Shown here: one piece after another, positions 13,296 to 23,243 of the stretch
Position numbering within the stretch: position 1 is the stretch's first letter
Layout: every line of letters begins with the position of its first letter
DNA from: Juglans regia
Lineage: Eukaryota > Streptophyta > Magnoliopsida > Fagales > Juglandaceae
Direction of reading: 5' to 3'
DNA: 64,000 nucleotides
Assembly (NCBI RefSeq): GCF_001411555.2
Contig: NC_049914.1
Coordinates: forward strand, 11,708,847 to 11,772,846
Notes under the pieces: generated by a model
Database searches by the model: none
What the model saw: only the letters and a program-made list of their open reading frames with translations
What the model was told of the DNA's origin: nothing
Translations under genes and position numbers: made by a program

Positions 13296-15268
13296 CTACA
13301 AATCATAAATCCATACAAACGGGTTTGCGAGGAACCCGAGTCGAACTTCTGAGTTTTTTTCTACACTTTCCCGAGTTCTCTCTTTTTTTTCCTCACTATC
13401 CGACATATATTGTTTATTTTTACTCAAATGTTCCCCAATTTCATTTTCTGGTTTTGAAAAACTTTCTTTGACCACACCATCTCGTAGATTACCCGAATGA
13501 TATTGTTCCCTTTGCCCATTATCTTGCGACTCTATCACAAACCCCTCTTCTGACAAAGTTTCCGGCACCATTTCAACACTCATTTCGTCACTACCCACAT
13601 TGGCATGGTACCCGAGTCGAACTTTTGAGTTTTTTTCTACCCTTTCCTTGAGTTTTCTCCTTTTTTTCCTTGCTATCTGACAAATAGTTTATTTTTGCTC
13701 AAATGTTTCCCAATTTCATTTTTTGGTTCTGAAAAACTTTCTTCGACCACACCATCTCATAGATTACCCGAATGATATTGGTCCATTTGCCTGGTATCTT
13801 GAGACTCCAGCACAAACCCCTATTCTGGCAAAGTTTCCAGCACCATTTCAACACTCATTTCGTCACTACCCACATTGGCATTCCCTTCCAAACACAGAAG
13901 CATAATTATAGTTTGTTCCCCTATTGGCGAGAGTTCCAGTCCATCTATAAGATAATCATGAGCTCCAATTTTGTGTATTTCAGTATTCCCAGAGTCAACC
14001 TCTCGGTCCCTCTCATTCGACCACAAGCCCATTGTATTTACCTCCCTATTGGTGTTATCTTTCTCCTCTTCCATTCTCGTCACAAAGATCGAAGGTACTT
14101 CCGTGGAAAAGCTAGGCATGCCTCCCATAAGGATTGGCCCAGCCCCCAAGCTCGGCACAGCCTCTGGCTCCTGGAGGATCTACAACATGAAGGCATTATC
14201 GATACTCTCCATTTCACCATTTCCGTCGCCTACATCTATTCCTTTCTTCCCAATTACCACATTTTCTGCCTCCCCCGTGTTGGACCACACGACCAATGGA
14301 TTGGTCTCTGTTTCGGCAACTAGCTCTTCCCCCTGTTTAGCCGAGTGTTCCCCTTCTATTTCCAACAAAAAATCCCTACTTCCCCTTGGAGATCAACAGT
14401 ATTAGCCACCTTCAAACCACTAGGACCACCCCCCCCCCCCAAATTTTCAGCCATTTCCAGTTGCGGTAAGGGCTTTGTTTCCATTTTTTTTCCCAACATT
14501 AAGTTGACTCTAAACCTGCCAAGGTTGCAGATTTTTGTCACTTCCTTTCCATTTCTTATCCCCAGCATTCTTAGCCCCTTCTTTCCGTTTGCACTTTGAA
14601 GACTGTGACCTTGGACCCTACATCTAGAGCAAAAAGCAGGGAGCGTTTCACATTCAATCTCCACATAGAAGCTGGAGCTATGTTGGGCGTGTTGATCCAT
14701 ATACCTCGGACGGGTTCCATAGTTGCATCCATCTCCAGGAAAACTCTCGTTCCATCAATTTTGGTGGCACATTTTGTGGCATTATCACGGCGTTGGAAAC
14801 TCCCAAGAGGAGAGGTAATCTTCCTAAAAAAATATTCATGGTAGAAATTAGGAGGCAAACCTGGAAGAAATACCCAAACCGGCATTAGAGATGGTTTGAC
14901 CTCCTCATAAAAATCTGGATGCCAATGAAAGCCACGGTAAGACACCCCATTAACGTCCTTCGCTTCCCTTGATAAAGCCTTGATGAAATCAGGTTCATTA
15001 GAGAAACGGATGAAGACGTTTCTGGCCCTTTTCATTGCCAAAATCACAGGTTGAAATTCTAACCCCCATCGACTCCGAATAAATGCACGGATGACATCTA
15101 GGGACGACCTTTTCTTAAGAAACTTCAAAACCATGGAAAACTTGAAGGGGCGGCAGATATCTCAATCTCTTCCTTGGAGAAAATCACACACAATTCTCCA
15201 TCAATCACTTTTGCCAGACGGAATGGAACTTCTACCTCAGGTAAGGGCTGTGGAGATTGAACCACCAT
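13296..15268 (-). pseudogene. LINE ORF1 (DUF4283 and zinc knuckle), broken
   Basis: The likely start is the ATG at 15268 (MVVQSPQPLPEVEVPF). A one-base shift near 15150 separates this head from the main frame, which runs 15134-14571. That frame has the DUF4283 nucleic-acid-binding fold with WGLEFQPVILAMKRARNVF, FIRFSNEPDF and PVWVFLPGLPPNFYHE. A zinc knuckle follows at about 14640-14600 (CSRCRVQGHS), where the expected final cysteine is replaced by alanine (SLQSANG). Downstream is a low-complexity acidic linker that includes a 276-bp tandem duplication. Such proteins bind the LINE RNA in the particle that carries out target-primed reverse transcription. Confidence 0.8.
13334..13885. repeat. 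276-bp tandem duplication inside LINE ORF1
   Basis: Copy 1 (13334-13609) and copy 2 (13610-13885) both begin ACCCGAGTCGAACTT and both end with the block containing CACTACCCACATTGGCA. They differ by scattered substitutions and a few indels, so the duplication is not recent. Confidence 0.85.
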
Positions 15269-15649
15269 GTTAGCAAAATTCCTCTGCCATCTAGCAAAAT
15301 TCCTCTTCTCAAACCCTAGCTAAGGGTAAAAGAGTCACGCCTGCAAGGAAAAATAGAAGCAGCAGCCTCTTCCCATTCGAGAGGGAAGGAAGAGAGGCAA
15401 AACCCCTGGCAAAGTCGAGGCAGAGAGGCGAGGCAGAGAGGCGAAATCAGAAAAAAAAAAATTTGCTTCCAGTCAGCTCTACAATACGGCCAGGAGAGAG
15501 AAAAAAGGAGCATGGGGGTGGTGGCTGGGGTGGGTGAGGTCGCCGGAGGGTGGTGGAGCTGGTGGGCTGGGTGGTGAGGTCCGGTGGAGCCACAAGGCGG
15601 TGCTGGATGGAGAGAACCGAAACAGGGGGGGGGGGTCGCATGGGCTTAC

Positions 15650-16092
15650 AATTGCACATATGCACATTCAATTATTAAATGGTTAATTTCATATTAATGT
15701 TTGGTGTATTAAACCCTAACTCAAAAGATGTTTGGTTTATTAAACCATTTAATAATGTTTGATGTATATGTGTATTAAACCCTAACTTAAAAGATGTTTG
15801 GTGTATTAAACCAAACAACGTCATAGTTTCTTTTCTAAAACATGGTTAAAAAATGATGCCGTTTAACTCACTTGAGTTAAACAACATCAAGTTATCAAAA
15901 AATAAAAATAATATATATTATATCGGTCAGTTTGCTGGTTGGTTCAAATTGGAATCGAACAGGTCGATGTTGGTTTCAAACATCTTCTACCATCAGTCGA
16001 CCAGTTCTCCACCAGTTTTGGACAGCAGGATTCCGTTGGCTTGTTCTGATTGGTGACAGTCGATTTCGTCAATTTTGTTACAGCCCTAACAA
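15650..16092. mobile_element. hAT-like terminal segment, right
   Basis: Holds three copies of a TTTGGTGTATTAAACC-like motif (15698-15820), GATGCCGTTTAAC, a short TA run and a block ending GTTACAGCCCTA next to resumed copia coding sequence. Its outer end is roughly inverted relative to the TAGGG start at 9447. The same layout is found in opposite orientation at 51230-51420. A likely partner of the left segment; low certainty. Confidence 0.35.
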
Positions 16093-16099
16093 TAGGGTT

Positions 16100-16551
16100 A
16101 TATTGATGGTGGCTTAGCTGGTGACACTGACTACAAAAAAAGTACCATGGGCATTGTATACACTCTGGGTGGTACTGTTGTATCTTGGGGCTCAAACTTA
16201 CAAAACACAATTGCATTTTCTACCATAGAGGTTGAGTATGTTGTTGTTTTGGAAGGTTCAAAGGAAATGATTTGGTTACATAATTTCTTGGAAGATTTGG
16301 GCAAGAAGAACGAGAATGTCACTCTATATAGTGATAGTTTGAGTGCCATATTTATCGCCAAGAATCCTACATTTCATTCAATGATCAAGCATATTTAGAA
16401 CAAGTATCATCTTATTCGATCTTTACTTGATGATGGTCAATTTGTACTTGAGAATATCTATGGAAGCAAGAACCCTGCTAATATGTTTACAAATAGTGTT
16501 ACGCTTGAGAAGTTGAATTTGTGTGCAACTTCTATTGGTCTTCTACCTTAA
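16100..16551 (+). pseudogene. Copia RNase H tail remnant
   Basis: Begins at GYIDGGLAGDTDYKKST and continues with LGGTVVSWGSNLQNTIAFST, EVEYVVVLEGSKEMIWLHNF, LYSDSLSAIFIAKNP and KNPANMFTNSVTLEKL, ending with a stop near 16551. These are the C-terminal RNase H motifs of a Tork-type copia polyprotein. A stop interrupts it at about 16397 and one lies at the junction (16096). It is the downstream half of the polyprotein whose upstream half stops at 9442. Confidence 0.85.
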
Positions 16552-16663
16552 AGATATGGGCTATGAATTGCAAAGGTGGAGGATATCAATTTTTTTGGAG
16601 GCAATCAGTTTTTTGGTAGGCATTGGTGATATGTTGGCCTTACTAGTCTCCAAGTGGGAGAAT

Positions 16664-17247
16664 TGTTGGGTTTGTGGAGCATAGTTTATTCTTGTGGCTA
16701 CCCGATTTGATGAAACGACATGGATTTGTTACGATTTTTTTGGTAGATTTTCAATTAGGTTGTGATCGATAGGCCCAAAGCGAAGCGAACATGGACAAGC
16801 CTAGTGGGGGTCTTTCCCGAAATTTTTTTTTAACCTTGTTTGCGACTCGAAAAACTTCAGACAGAAAGTTCGCTTAGCGCTCGCACTACAGGTCACTCGA
16901 GCAAAGCTCAGGTAGAGAGTTTGCTCGACACTCGCTCGACATGTTGCTCAAGAGGACATTAGATAGAGAGTTCACTTGAGGCTCACACGACACTTCGCTC
17001 AAGCAAATAATCCAGTAATTGTGAAATTAGGATTTCCGCCGTACAACCATATAAATATATAATTAATGAATAGAATGGGCGGTCTGGAATAGTGTATTTC
17101 GTTCCAAAGTGTATTTTATCATTCCTCAAGATAATAAAATCTTCTGCATCTCCGTGGACTTAGACAAGTTGCCAAACCATGTAAATTTTTTTGTTATGTG
17201 ATTGATTTCTTGTTTTACATTACTTTCTTGAATCATTTTTCACAACA
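16664..17247 (+). repeat. 3' LTR of the copia element
   Basis: Starts TGTTGGGTTTGTGGAGC after a polypurine-like tract and ends CATTTTTCACAACA. Contains ACCATATAAATATATAATTAA as probable promoter. It retains an internal block (around 16780-16960) missing from the 5' LTR. Confidence 0.75.
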
Positions 17248-18889
17248 GAAAATGCACTTGAGTACTGGGTCTTGTAGTATAGATTACTGCCCACATAATG
17301 ATGATATTAAATGATTAAAAAATATTGTATGATACACTTCTTGTGTCTATCTCTCTCTTGAAATTTTCATATACGCTAATCGTTAATCTGTAATTAAGCT
17401 TGATGAAGACATAATAAAGTACTCGTCTCAAATCACTTTTTTAGCCACGGCCTTCACTATTTGTGGGCACTAGGTAGTTCCAAACATACCAGTCATCCAG
17501 TACGTTTGTCATGCAATGAGAACCCAAGAATTAGCAATGAAAATTTGCTTATTGCCATAGAAAGGGGCATTGAGAATCAAGTTATCTGGTTAGATTGACT
17601 AATGAGAAAGATTGCCCTTCTTCTACGTAAAAGAATAAAGTCATACACTACAAATTAAAAAAGGTACAAAGTCATATATTAAATATACACTTGCGAGTAA
17701 TAAAGAATCAAAGTTGCATATTAGAAATATAATAAAGATGCAAGTGCGTGGTTAATGCAACACTTTGGACCCAAACCTATTAATTAGCTTGAGCTGTAAA
17801 ATTGATTGTTGTCCCAATGTGTTAAGTTGGATATAAACTAAATTGGGTATAGCTCATTGGAAATTCACTATCTAGAATAAAGAAAGAGATAAGACAATGA
17901 AGAGATAAGATAAGGAAGCAATCATAAAGACAAAAGAGTTTCACTCTGATACAAAAATAGTGATTCGTGAAAGTGACATAAGGCAAGTACGATTCAGCTA
18001 TTTCAAGGAAGGAATGAGACATCTATAAAGGAGGGGATCTCTACAGATCTACACACCTCTTTACACACATCTCCTCTAGAATTCTACAGATCTCACACCT
18101 CTTCAATCTCCTTCAAACCCTATTTCCTCCATTGTATTGAGAGTTATGAAAGGCTATGAGAGATTGTAAAATCTCCAAACATAATAGATTTCTCCTCCAA
18201 ACAACCTGTGGAAGTATACTTTTATACCAAACTACGTTAATCTCTATATCTATCTCTTTATTATATTTTATATGCTTTATTTATTATTTATTTTATAGAT
18301 GAATATTCGAGCAATATGGTATCAACACCCAAAGCCATCATTGCAGGCCATTCAACGGTATTGTAGGGCTTCGGCCACACCGAAAAATGCATTAACATCT
18401 TATATTACTTTCCTTATAATAAAGACCCCATTAACTAGCTGTTCAAACTCTGGTAGTAAACCAAAATTATAATCAAACCAATTCTTCTTCTTCATGATAC
18501 TTTCACCACAATATAAATTATTTATTTTTGGACTAAAGTTTCCGTCCCTTAAAATGTCATTTTGAAGATTTTGATCCCAATACATCTTGATATGTATCCA
18601 CATGTTATGATAGTAGTTCTCCAATTCTTATTGCCTTAACTTCATTTAATTACTCTATCTCCAGCTGGGCTTTTCTTGTGATCCATGATCTCCCGAGGGA
18701 TCTTATTCACCGAGGGGTTTTGACGAGGATTGAAAACAAGGTGGTAGGCTTTATACATGAGTATGCTAAGCTTCTTAAATATTTTGATCTAGTTACTATG
18801 ACCAAGAATAAAATTAATCACCATATGATTGACTGGGGAAAGGCCGGGAATGTTGAGTTCATAGAGTAACCATCTTCTTATACATACAA

Positions 18890-18936
<47 letters not shown>

Positions 18937-18949
18937 ATAGCCTACAACT
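17248..18949. other. Intergenic stretch with one possible solo LTR
   Basis: Apart from the LTR-like segment at 17820-18313, I see no gene. A short open stretch at 18678-18869 (LPRDLIHRGVLTRIENK) was not recognised and may be a LINE remnant. A (CATA)n then (TA)n microsatellite lies at 18884-18937. Confidence 0.5.
17820..18313 (+). mobile_element. Possible solo LTR
   Basis: Starts TGTTAAGTTGGATAT and ends ATTCGAGCA, followed by ATATGGTATCAACACCC, which resembles a plant tRNA-Met-type PBS. The internal GATCTACACACCTC and CTCTATATC tracts fit an LTR promoter and leader. No second copy or internal coding region is present in the window. Confidence 0.45.
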
Positions 18950-20842
18950 TTATGATCATCTTATTCACACATGGAATGATAGAAGTGTTCTTCAGCAGTA
19001 CTATGGCCGATCCCAATACTCAATTATTGGGATTCATGTGAGTCGATCCAACATGCCAACATGCAAATTTGTGAGATCATAATTTCAAGATCATCTATGG
19101 ATGGATAATGGGCGGACTAACCAATTTAAGGCTGGGAAACTTTGGCTGTTGTGGGATAAAAGTGTAAAAGTGAGTATTGTTAGCATGAGTGATTAATTTA
19201 TTACGATTAAAATGTTGGAGGGGAGTATGGAGTCTCTAATTACATTTGTATATGCCAAATGTAATTATGGGCTACGGAGATAGCTATGGAGGGACTTAGA
19301 AGAGGAGGCACAGACAAACTCACCTTGGATGATCCTAGGGGACTTCAATATCATAAGAACTAATGAAGAACGCGGGGGCCTCACCCTATGATAGCAATGG
19401 AGGAATTTAACAATTGGATCAATGGGTGTGGGCTACTTGAAATTAATTCCCAAGGAAAAAGGCTAACTTGGTGCAACAGGCGAGAGGGATTAGCAAGGAG
19501 TTGGGCTTGGCTAGATAGAGGATTTATCAACACAAAGTTATTAGAATTGCTCCCTCTAACTTCGTTGACTTATGTAGGGCACAATACTTCGGATCACTCG
19601 CCAACGATAGTCTCTTGTGTCTAGAATTTCCAAAGGTATGGGTCATCCCCGTTTCACTTCCAATAAATGTGGGTGGAGCACCAAGAATTTTTTTCCGTTA
19701 CGCATTAAACATGTCCTCAAAACGTGGAACAAGGAAAAATTTGGGCGTGTGGAAATAACATCCAAGAGTTAGAATAGAGGATTGAAGCTGTAGATACTCA
19801 CCTACAGGAGGGATATGAGGAAATGGTGGAACAGGATCTGCTCATCTCAAAAATTGAGCTGGATATATGCAAGAATAGAGGGGAGTCCAAGCTTGAGCAG
19901 AAGGCCAAAGTCAAATGGCTAAGAGAAGGGGATAATAACACTCGGTTTTGAAGAGAAGGCAGCAAAATCACGTTAACCAAATGCTCAAAGCTAATGGTAC
20001 TTCATTCGAATCTCCTGAAGCAGTTCATGAGGGAGCTGTTCAATACTTCCAAGAGTTGTTGGGTCATAGATGCGAGGGGGGGTTACCAGACTTGAGTTCG
20101 CTTATAGTAAACATTATTACGGAAGAAGAAAATAAAGAGATCTCTAAGTGCCCCACAGTAGAAGATATTTGGTTGGCTCTCTTCAGCATACCAGTGGAGA
20201 GTAGTCCGGGGCCAGACGAATTTGGTTCGGGATTTTTCAAAAATTGCTGGGAATTTATTCAAGGTGATGTGATGGGTGCTATAAAAGAATTCTTCGAAGA
20301 AAAGCAACTCCCACGGTTTTATACGGCGTCTTATGTGGCCTTGATCCCCAAAGTACAACAGCCTATTGGGTTTGATAAATTTAGGCCCATAAGCCTATGT
20401 TCCGTGATCTATACAATATGCTCAAAAATTATTGTAGCACGACTTACACATCTATTGCCAAGGTTGATATCCCCGGAACAAGGGGCCTTGAAGAAATGGC
20501 CCAATCCATCCATAAAAAAAGAACATGGGAAATGTGATGTTGAAGGTAGACATGTCCAAAGCGTATGACCGCGTGAATTGAAATTTATTGCTACATGTTT
20601 TGGCTTCTTTTGGCTTTTTGGAAGAGGTTTGTGGGTTGATCAAGACATATATCACGTTGTCGTGATATTCCATCCTCCTGAATGGAACTATTAAAGGTTT
20701 CTTTAAGGGGGAGAGAGAACTTCGACAAGGAGATTCCATTTCGCCATATTTATTCATACTGATAGAGGAAGTGTTCACGAGGTTGTTAAAAAGAAAATAT
20801 AAGCAAGTAACTATTGTAGGTTTCTCCCGAGCTAGAGTTATG
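18950..20842 (+). pseudogene. LINE ORF2 fragment, plus strand (endonuclease and partial RT)
   Basis: The endonuclease remnant (about 19090-19620) contains KAGKLWLLWDKSVKVSI, WMILGDFNIIRTNEERGG, RSWAWLDRGF and NTSDHSPTIV. The RT begins near 19948 with SFESPEAVHEGAVQYFQELL, then SSPGPDEFGSGFFKNCWEF, ALIPKVQQP, FRPISLCSVIYT, DMSKAYDRVN and LRQGDSISPYLFILIEEVF. The sequence ends near 20842, just before the YADD active-site motif would appear, where the foldback element begins. Several stops interrupt it. It is related to, but distinct from, the minus-strand LINE at 9.7-15.6 kb and lies in the opposite orientation. Confidence 0.85.
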
Positions 20843-21267
20843 CCACCTATTATATGTTTATCCCATGCATGAGTGTCGAGATCATGCTCCCATCACTCGT
20901 TTCATTATTGTGGGATGATGAAGAAACAAAAAGGAAAATGATAGGGATCTCGTAATGGATCTGACAATAATTTTTTTTATTTAGTATTTAAGAAATTATT
21001 TTTATGGTAATGTTATAATTTTTTTAAAATGTTTAAGATAATTAAAAAAATACATCAAAAAAGGAAAAAAGAAATACACATCTAGGGAGAAATTTTCAAT
21101 AGCTGTAGTACTGCACGCTGTAGTGCCACCCAAACAAGAATCCTTGCATCTCCTACTTGCAAATTATATATGTACATATATATATATATTTTATATATGT
21201 ATGTATATGTATATATGATTAGAGGTGTATGCATGCTGAATATAATATGATTTAATTTGTAAGAAGT

Positions 21268-22014
21268 ATGTGGTCAAGAATGGTGGAGAGGCTTAGTTTG
21301 ATCTTTGATATCTGGTCAAGAATGGTGGAGAGGCTTAGTTTTGAAGAACTTGAAGAAGTGGCAGCTACTATGAGGGGCATATGGACTAGAAGAAACAACA
21401 CTCTTTTTGGTAAAGATTTCAAACATCCAACTGCTCTCTACCAACTAGCCAAGGCAGAACTGGCAGCATACAGGGAAACTCTCACAAAGGAGCCAGTTGT
21501 CAATCCCACAACTCATGTAGGGACTCAAAAGTGGTCAAAGCCTGAGGTTGGTTCTTTTAAAGTCAACTGGGATGCGGATGTAAATCAAAGGGAAGGGCAT
21601 ATTGGAATTGGAGTGCTCATTAGATATCACCAAGGTTTCCCTATTGGAAGCCTACAGGCACACAGATCCTTCAAAGGAACTCCCTTCGATGCTGAAGCCT
21701 ATGGCATACTCCTAGCAGCAGTTTTCTGCAAAGAGATTGGCATAACACAATATTTGTTGGAGGGGGATTCAAAGCAAGTAGTAGATTTAATGAACCATCA
21801 TCCTAAGAACTGGAGTTTGGGTGGCTGTCTGGTGGAAGATGCAAGGGTGGTACTAAATTCTTTTGCTTGCTGGTCAGTGGTGCATACATTCCGAGAAGCT
21901 AACATGACAGCACATCACCTAGTCAAATTTGCTCTGGATTGCACAGAGGATCGATATGACCTTGAAACATGTCCCTCATGTATCTTTTCTATTGTCACAA
22001 AAGAAATGAAGTAG
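21268..22014 (+). CDS. LINE-derived RNase H domain protein, truncated
   Basis: A 248-residue uninterrupted reading frame. After an N-terminal repeat (two copies of WSRMVERLS), it matches the plant non-LTR C-terminal RNase H domain (RVT_3): catalytic Asp in KVNWDADVN (about residue 106), Glu in FDAEAYGILLAA (about 149), Asp in LLEGDSKQVVDL (about 175), and a tail region with REANMTAHHLVKFA where the family has a conserved Asp or His pair. The start ATG lies inside the target-site duplication and so comes from the host site, not from the LINE. This is the 3' portion of an ORF2 whose endonuclease and RT were lost by 5' truncation. Expression is unknown; a lone RNase H would not move by itself. 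Confidence 0.8.
   Translation: MWSRMVERLSLIFDIWSRMVERLSFEELEEVAATMRGIWTRRNNTLFGKDFKHPTALYQLAKAELAAYRETLTKEPVVNPTTHVGTQKWSKPEVGSFKVNWDADVNQREGHIGIGVLIRYHQGFPIGSLQAHRSFKGTPFDAEAYGILLAAVFCKEIGITQYLLEGDSKQVVDLMNHHPKNWSLGGCLVEDARVVLNSFACWSVVHTFREANMTAHHLVKFALDCTEDRYDLETCPSCIFSIVTKEMK
21271..21341 (+). repeat. 42-bp-period direct repeat at the 5' end of the LINE tail
   Basis: TGGTCAAGAATGGTGGAGAG occurs at 21271 and again at 21313, with the following GCTTAGTTT also repeated. It lies at the 5' junction of the insertion. Confidence 0.9.
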
Positions 22015-22099
22015 TTGTTTTTACTCGATTTCTATTTGTGAATTCAAGTAATTGGACTTATGTCTTAATGAGATTAGTTTCTTTTATCAAAAAAAAAAA
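21273..22099 (+). mobile_element. 5'-truncated LINE insertion with 16-bp target duplication
   Basis: The segment ends in a poly(A) run (22089-22099) and is flanked by perfect copies of TTGTAAGAAGTATGTG at 21257-21272 and 22100-22115. The opposite foldback arm (minus strand around 34283-34300) carries the uninterrupted site with small differences, so the empty site is directly visible. Poly(A), 5' truncation and a target duplication of this length are the marks of target-primed reverse transcription. Confidence 0.92.
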
Positions 22100-22576
22100 T
22101 TGTAAGAAGTATGTGACGTAGATGATATATGTGTTTTTCGTACCAACTTATAAATATAAATTTCTTTTTAAAAAAATCAAACAAAGAAAAACCTTGCTAA
22201 TAAAAAAAAAAAAAAAAAAATCCAACGACTCTCGGTAAAACTTTCTTCCCCAGTTAAAAAAGGCTGGGAGCTGCTGGGATGATGGCCAAGACATTTTTTC
22301 CCCCACGGGCCACAATCTCAGAAAAGTAAATCATGCATGGGGCGGCATGCATTTAAGACGAACGGAAAGTCGTAGACAAGGGGCCAAGAAAGTCAAAATA
22401 CATCTCAGTTCAGCTCATTAATTGAAGTGCTAATATTATATCAATCATTCGTCCGAATGTGCATGAGATGTGGCGTTAAATGGGTCGCTAGTTTTGCATG
22501 CATGGCACCTGATTGATAATTCGTCGCCACGGCATCCTTGAGAACGGACGCGTACGTACGTGCATTAATTACATGA

Positions 22577-22676
22577 GTGGCCTGGCATATTGCAACCCAC
22601 CTTCTACATGCCTAATTAATTATCCTGGCATATTGCAACCCACCGATAGCTACGTCCCTAATTAATTACTTGCTTA
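22577..22676. repeat. Foldback element, 100-nt loop with a 43-bp tandem repeat
   Basis: The loop lies between the inner arm ends, which pair ATTAATTACATGA with TCATGTAATTAAT. CCTGGCATATTGCAACCCAC occurs at 22581 and 22624, each followed by CCTAATTAATTA-like sequence. Confidence 0.85.
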
Positions 22677-22715
22677 TCATGTAATTAATGCACGTACGTA
22701 CGCGTCCCTTGTCAA
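22677..22715. repeat. Foldback element, right arm, inner part
   Basis: Pairs with 22538-22576. It ends at GTCAA (22711-22715), the left copy of the gypsy target duplication. The arm resumes at 33847. Confidence 0.88.
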
Positions 22716-23208
22716 TGTTACACGCCGAATGGAAAGGGGAAGAATAGCATTGTCGAAGTGTTGAGTTAGAGATGTTAGCAGCCTTAGGGTTCGGTCGAAG
22801 GTTTTCTCCTTAGGTTAAGACGCGGGTTGGAGTGGGCCGACGTGAGGACAATGGGCCTTAAGCAAGGGGTAAGGCTAGTGAAAGATGAATGTGACTTATG
22901 CGGGCTTCGAATGGGCCCAGGGCTTGATCCATGATTTATTTATACTCTTTTATTTCCGTATGCTCTTTTATTTTCTTTAGTATGTAACTGAGTAATGTAA
23001 GGGTCAATTCTGTCTTTACAATAGCACTACTATATATAGCGTAGTAACCGTCTAAGGAAGCATCAAGAACCTGATATTCAATTTGTTATTATGTTTCATC
23101 TATGGAGGAGCTTTCCCTCGAAGAGAGCATTATCCTTTCTACTGTATACATATGAATTTTTCCATCAGATTTGTTGTTTTCCATTACTTTCTAGTTTGAT
23201 CTATTACA
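22716..23208 (+). repeat. 5' LTR of the gypsy element
   Basis: 493 bp, TGTTACACGCCG to GATCTATTACA. Contains a TATTTATACTC promoter-like motif near 22938 and a terminator-side CTATATATAGCG near 23030. Confidence 0.92.
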
Positions 23209-23210
23209 AA

Positions 23211-23224
23211 TGGTATCCAGAGCC
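23211..23224 (+). other. Primer binding site (initiator tRNA-Met type)
   Basis: TGGTATCCAGAGCC lies 2 nt after the 5' LTR. It matches the common plant TGGTATCAGAGCC with one extra C. Confidence 0.75.
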
Positions 23225-23243
23225 CCTTTCTTGCCTTGTTACC

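Larger units (their letters stand above)
9723..15640 (-). mobile_element. L1-type LINE, minus strand, decayed
   Basis: Full-size non-LTR element read right to left: a GC-rich 5' leader (about 15290-15640, boundary uncertain), ORF1 with DUF4283 and a zinc knuckle (15268 down to 13296), then ORF2 with endonuclease, reverse transcriptase and zf-RVT domains (13286 down to about 9730). No poly(A) tract is visible at the 3' end, which meets the hAT-like segment near 9722. Several stops and frameshifts show it is inactive. It sits between the two hAT-like segments, so it probably inserted into that element. Confidence 0.85.
7541..17247 (+). mobile_element. Decayed Ty1/copia LTR retrotransposon with replaced core
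   Basis: Two related LTRs in direct orientation (7541-7939 and 16664-17247) end in CATAACA and CACAACA and start with TGT..GGGTTTGTGG. A PBS-like TGAGTATCAAAGCC follows the left LTR and a purine-rich GTGGGAGAAT precedes the right one. Coding remnants are gag, protease and the integrase zinc-binding head on the left, and the RNase H tail on the right. Between them (9447-16092) lies unrelated hAT-like and LINE sequence, and the integrase core and reverse transcriptase are missing. The LTRs are clearly diverged and of unequal length, so the element is old. No target-site duplication was found. Confidence 0.85.
20862..22576. repeat. Foldback element, left arm (split by LINE tail)
   Basis: Outer part 20862-21272 and inner part 22100-22576 together are the reverse complement of 33852-34691 plus 22677-22715. 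Without the 843-bp insertion and its duplication, the arm is about 870 nt. The match is strong by eye across most of its length, with indels around 22195-22270 and in the outer 30 nt. No protein-coding content was recognised in the arm itself. Confidence 0.88.

Noticed and set aside
15447..15671. Proline-rich frames of 60-75 codons near the LINE 5' end
   Set aside because: GC-rich leader or low-complexity sequence, open on several frames, no start context or domain.
7536..17252. 5-bp target duplication for the copia element
   Set aside because: AGTCG on the left and GAAAA on the right do not match; the left edge may be eroded.
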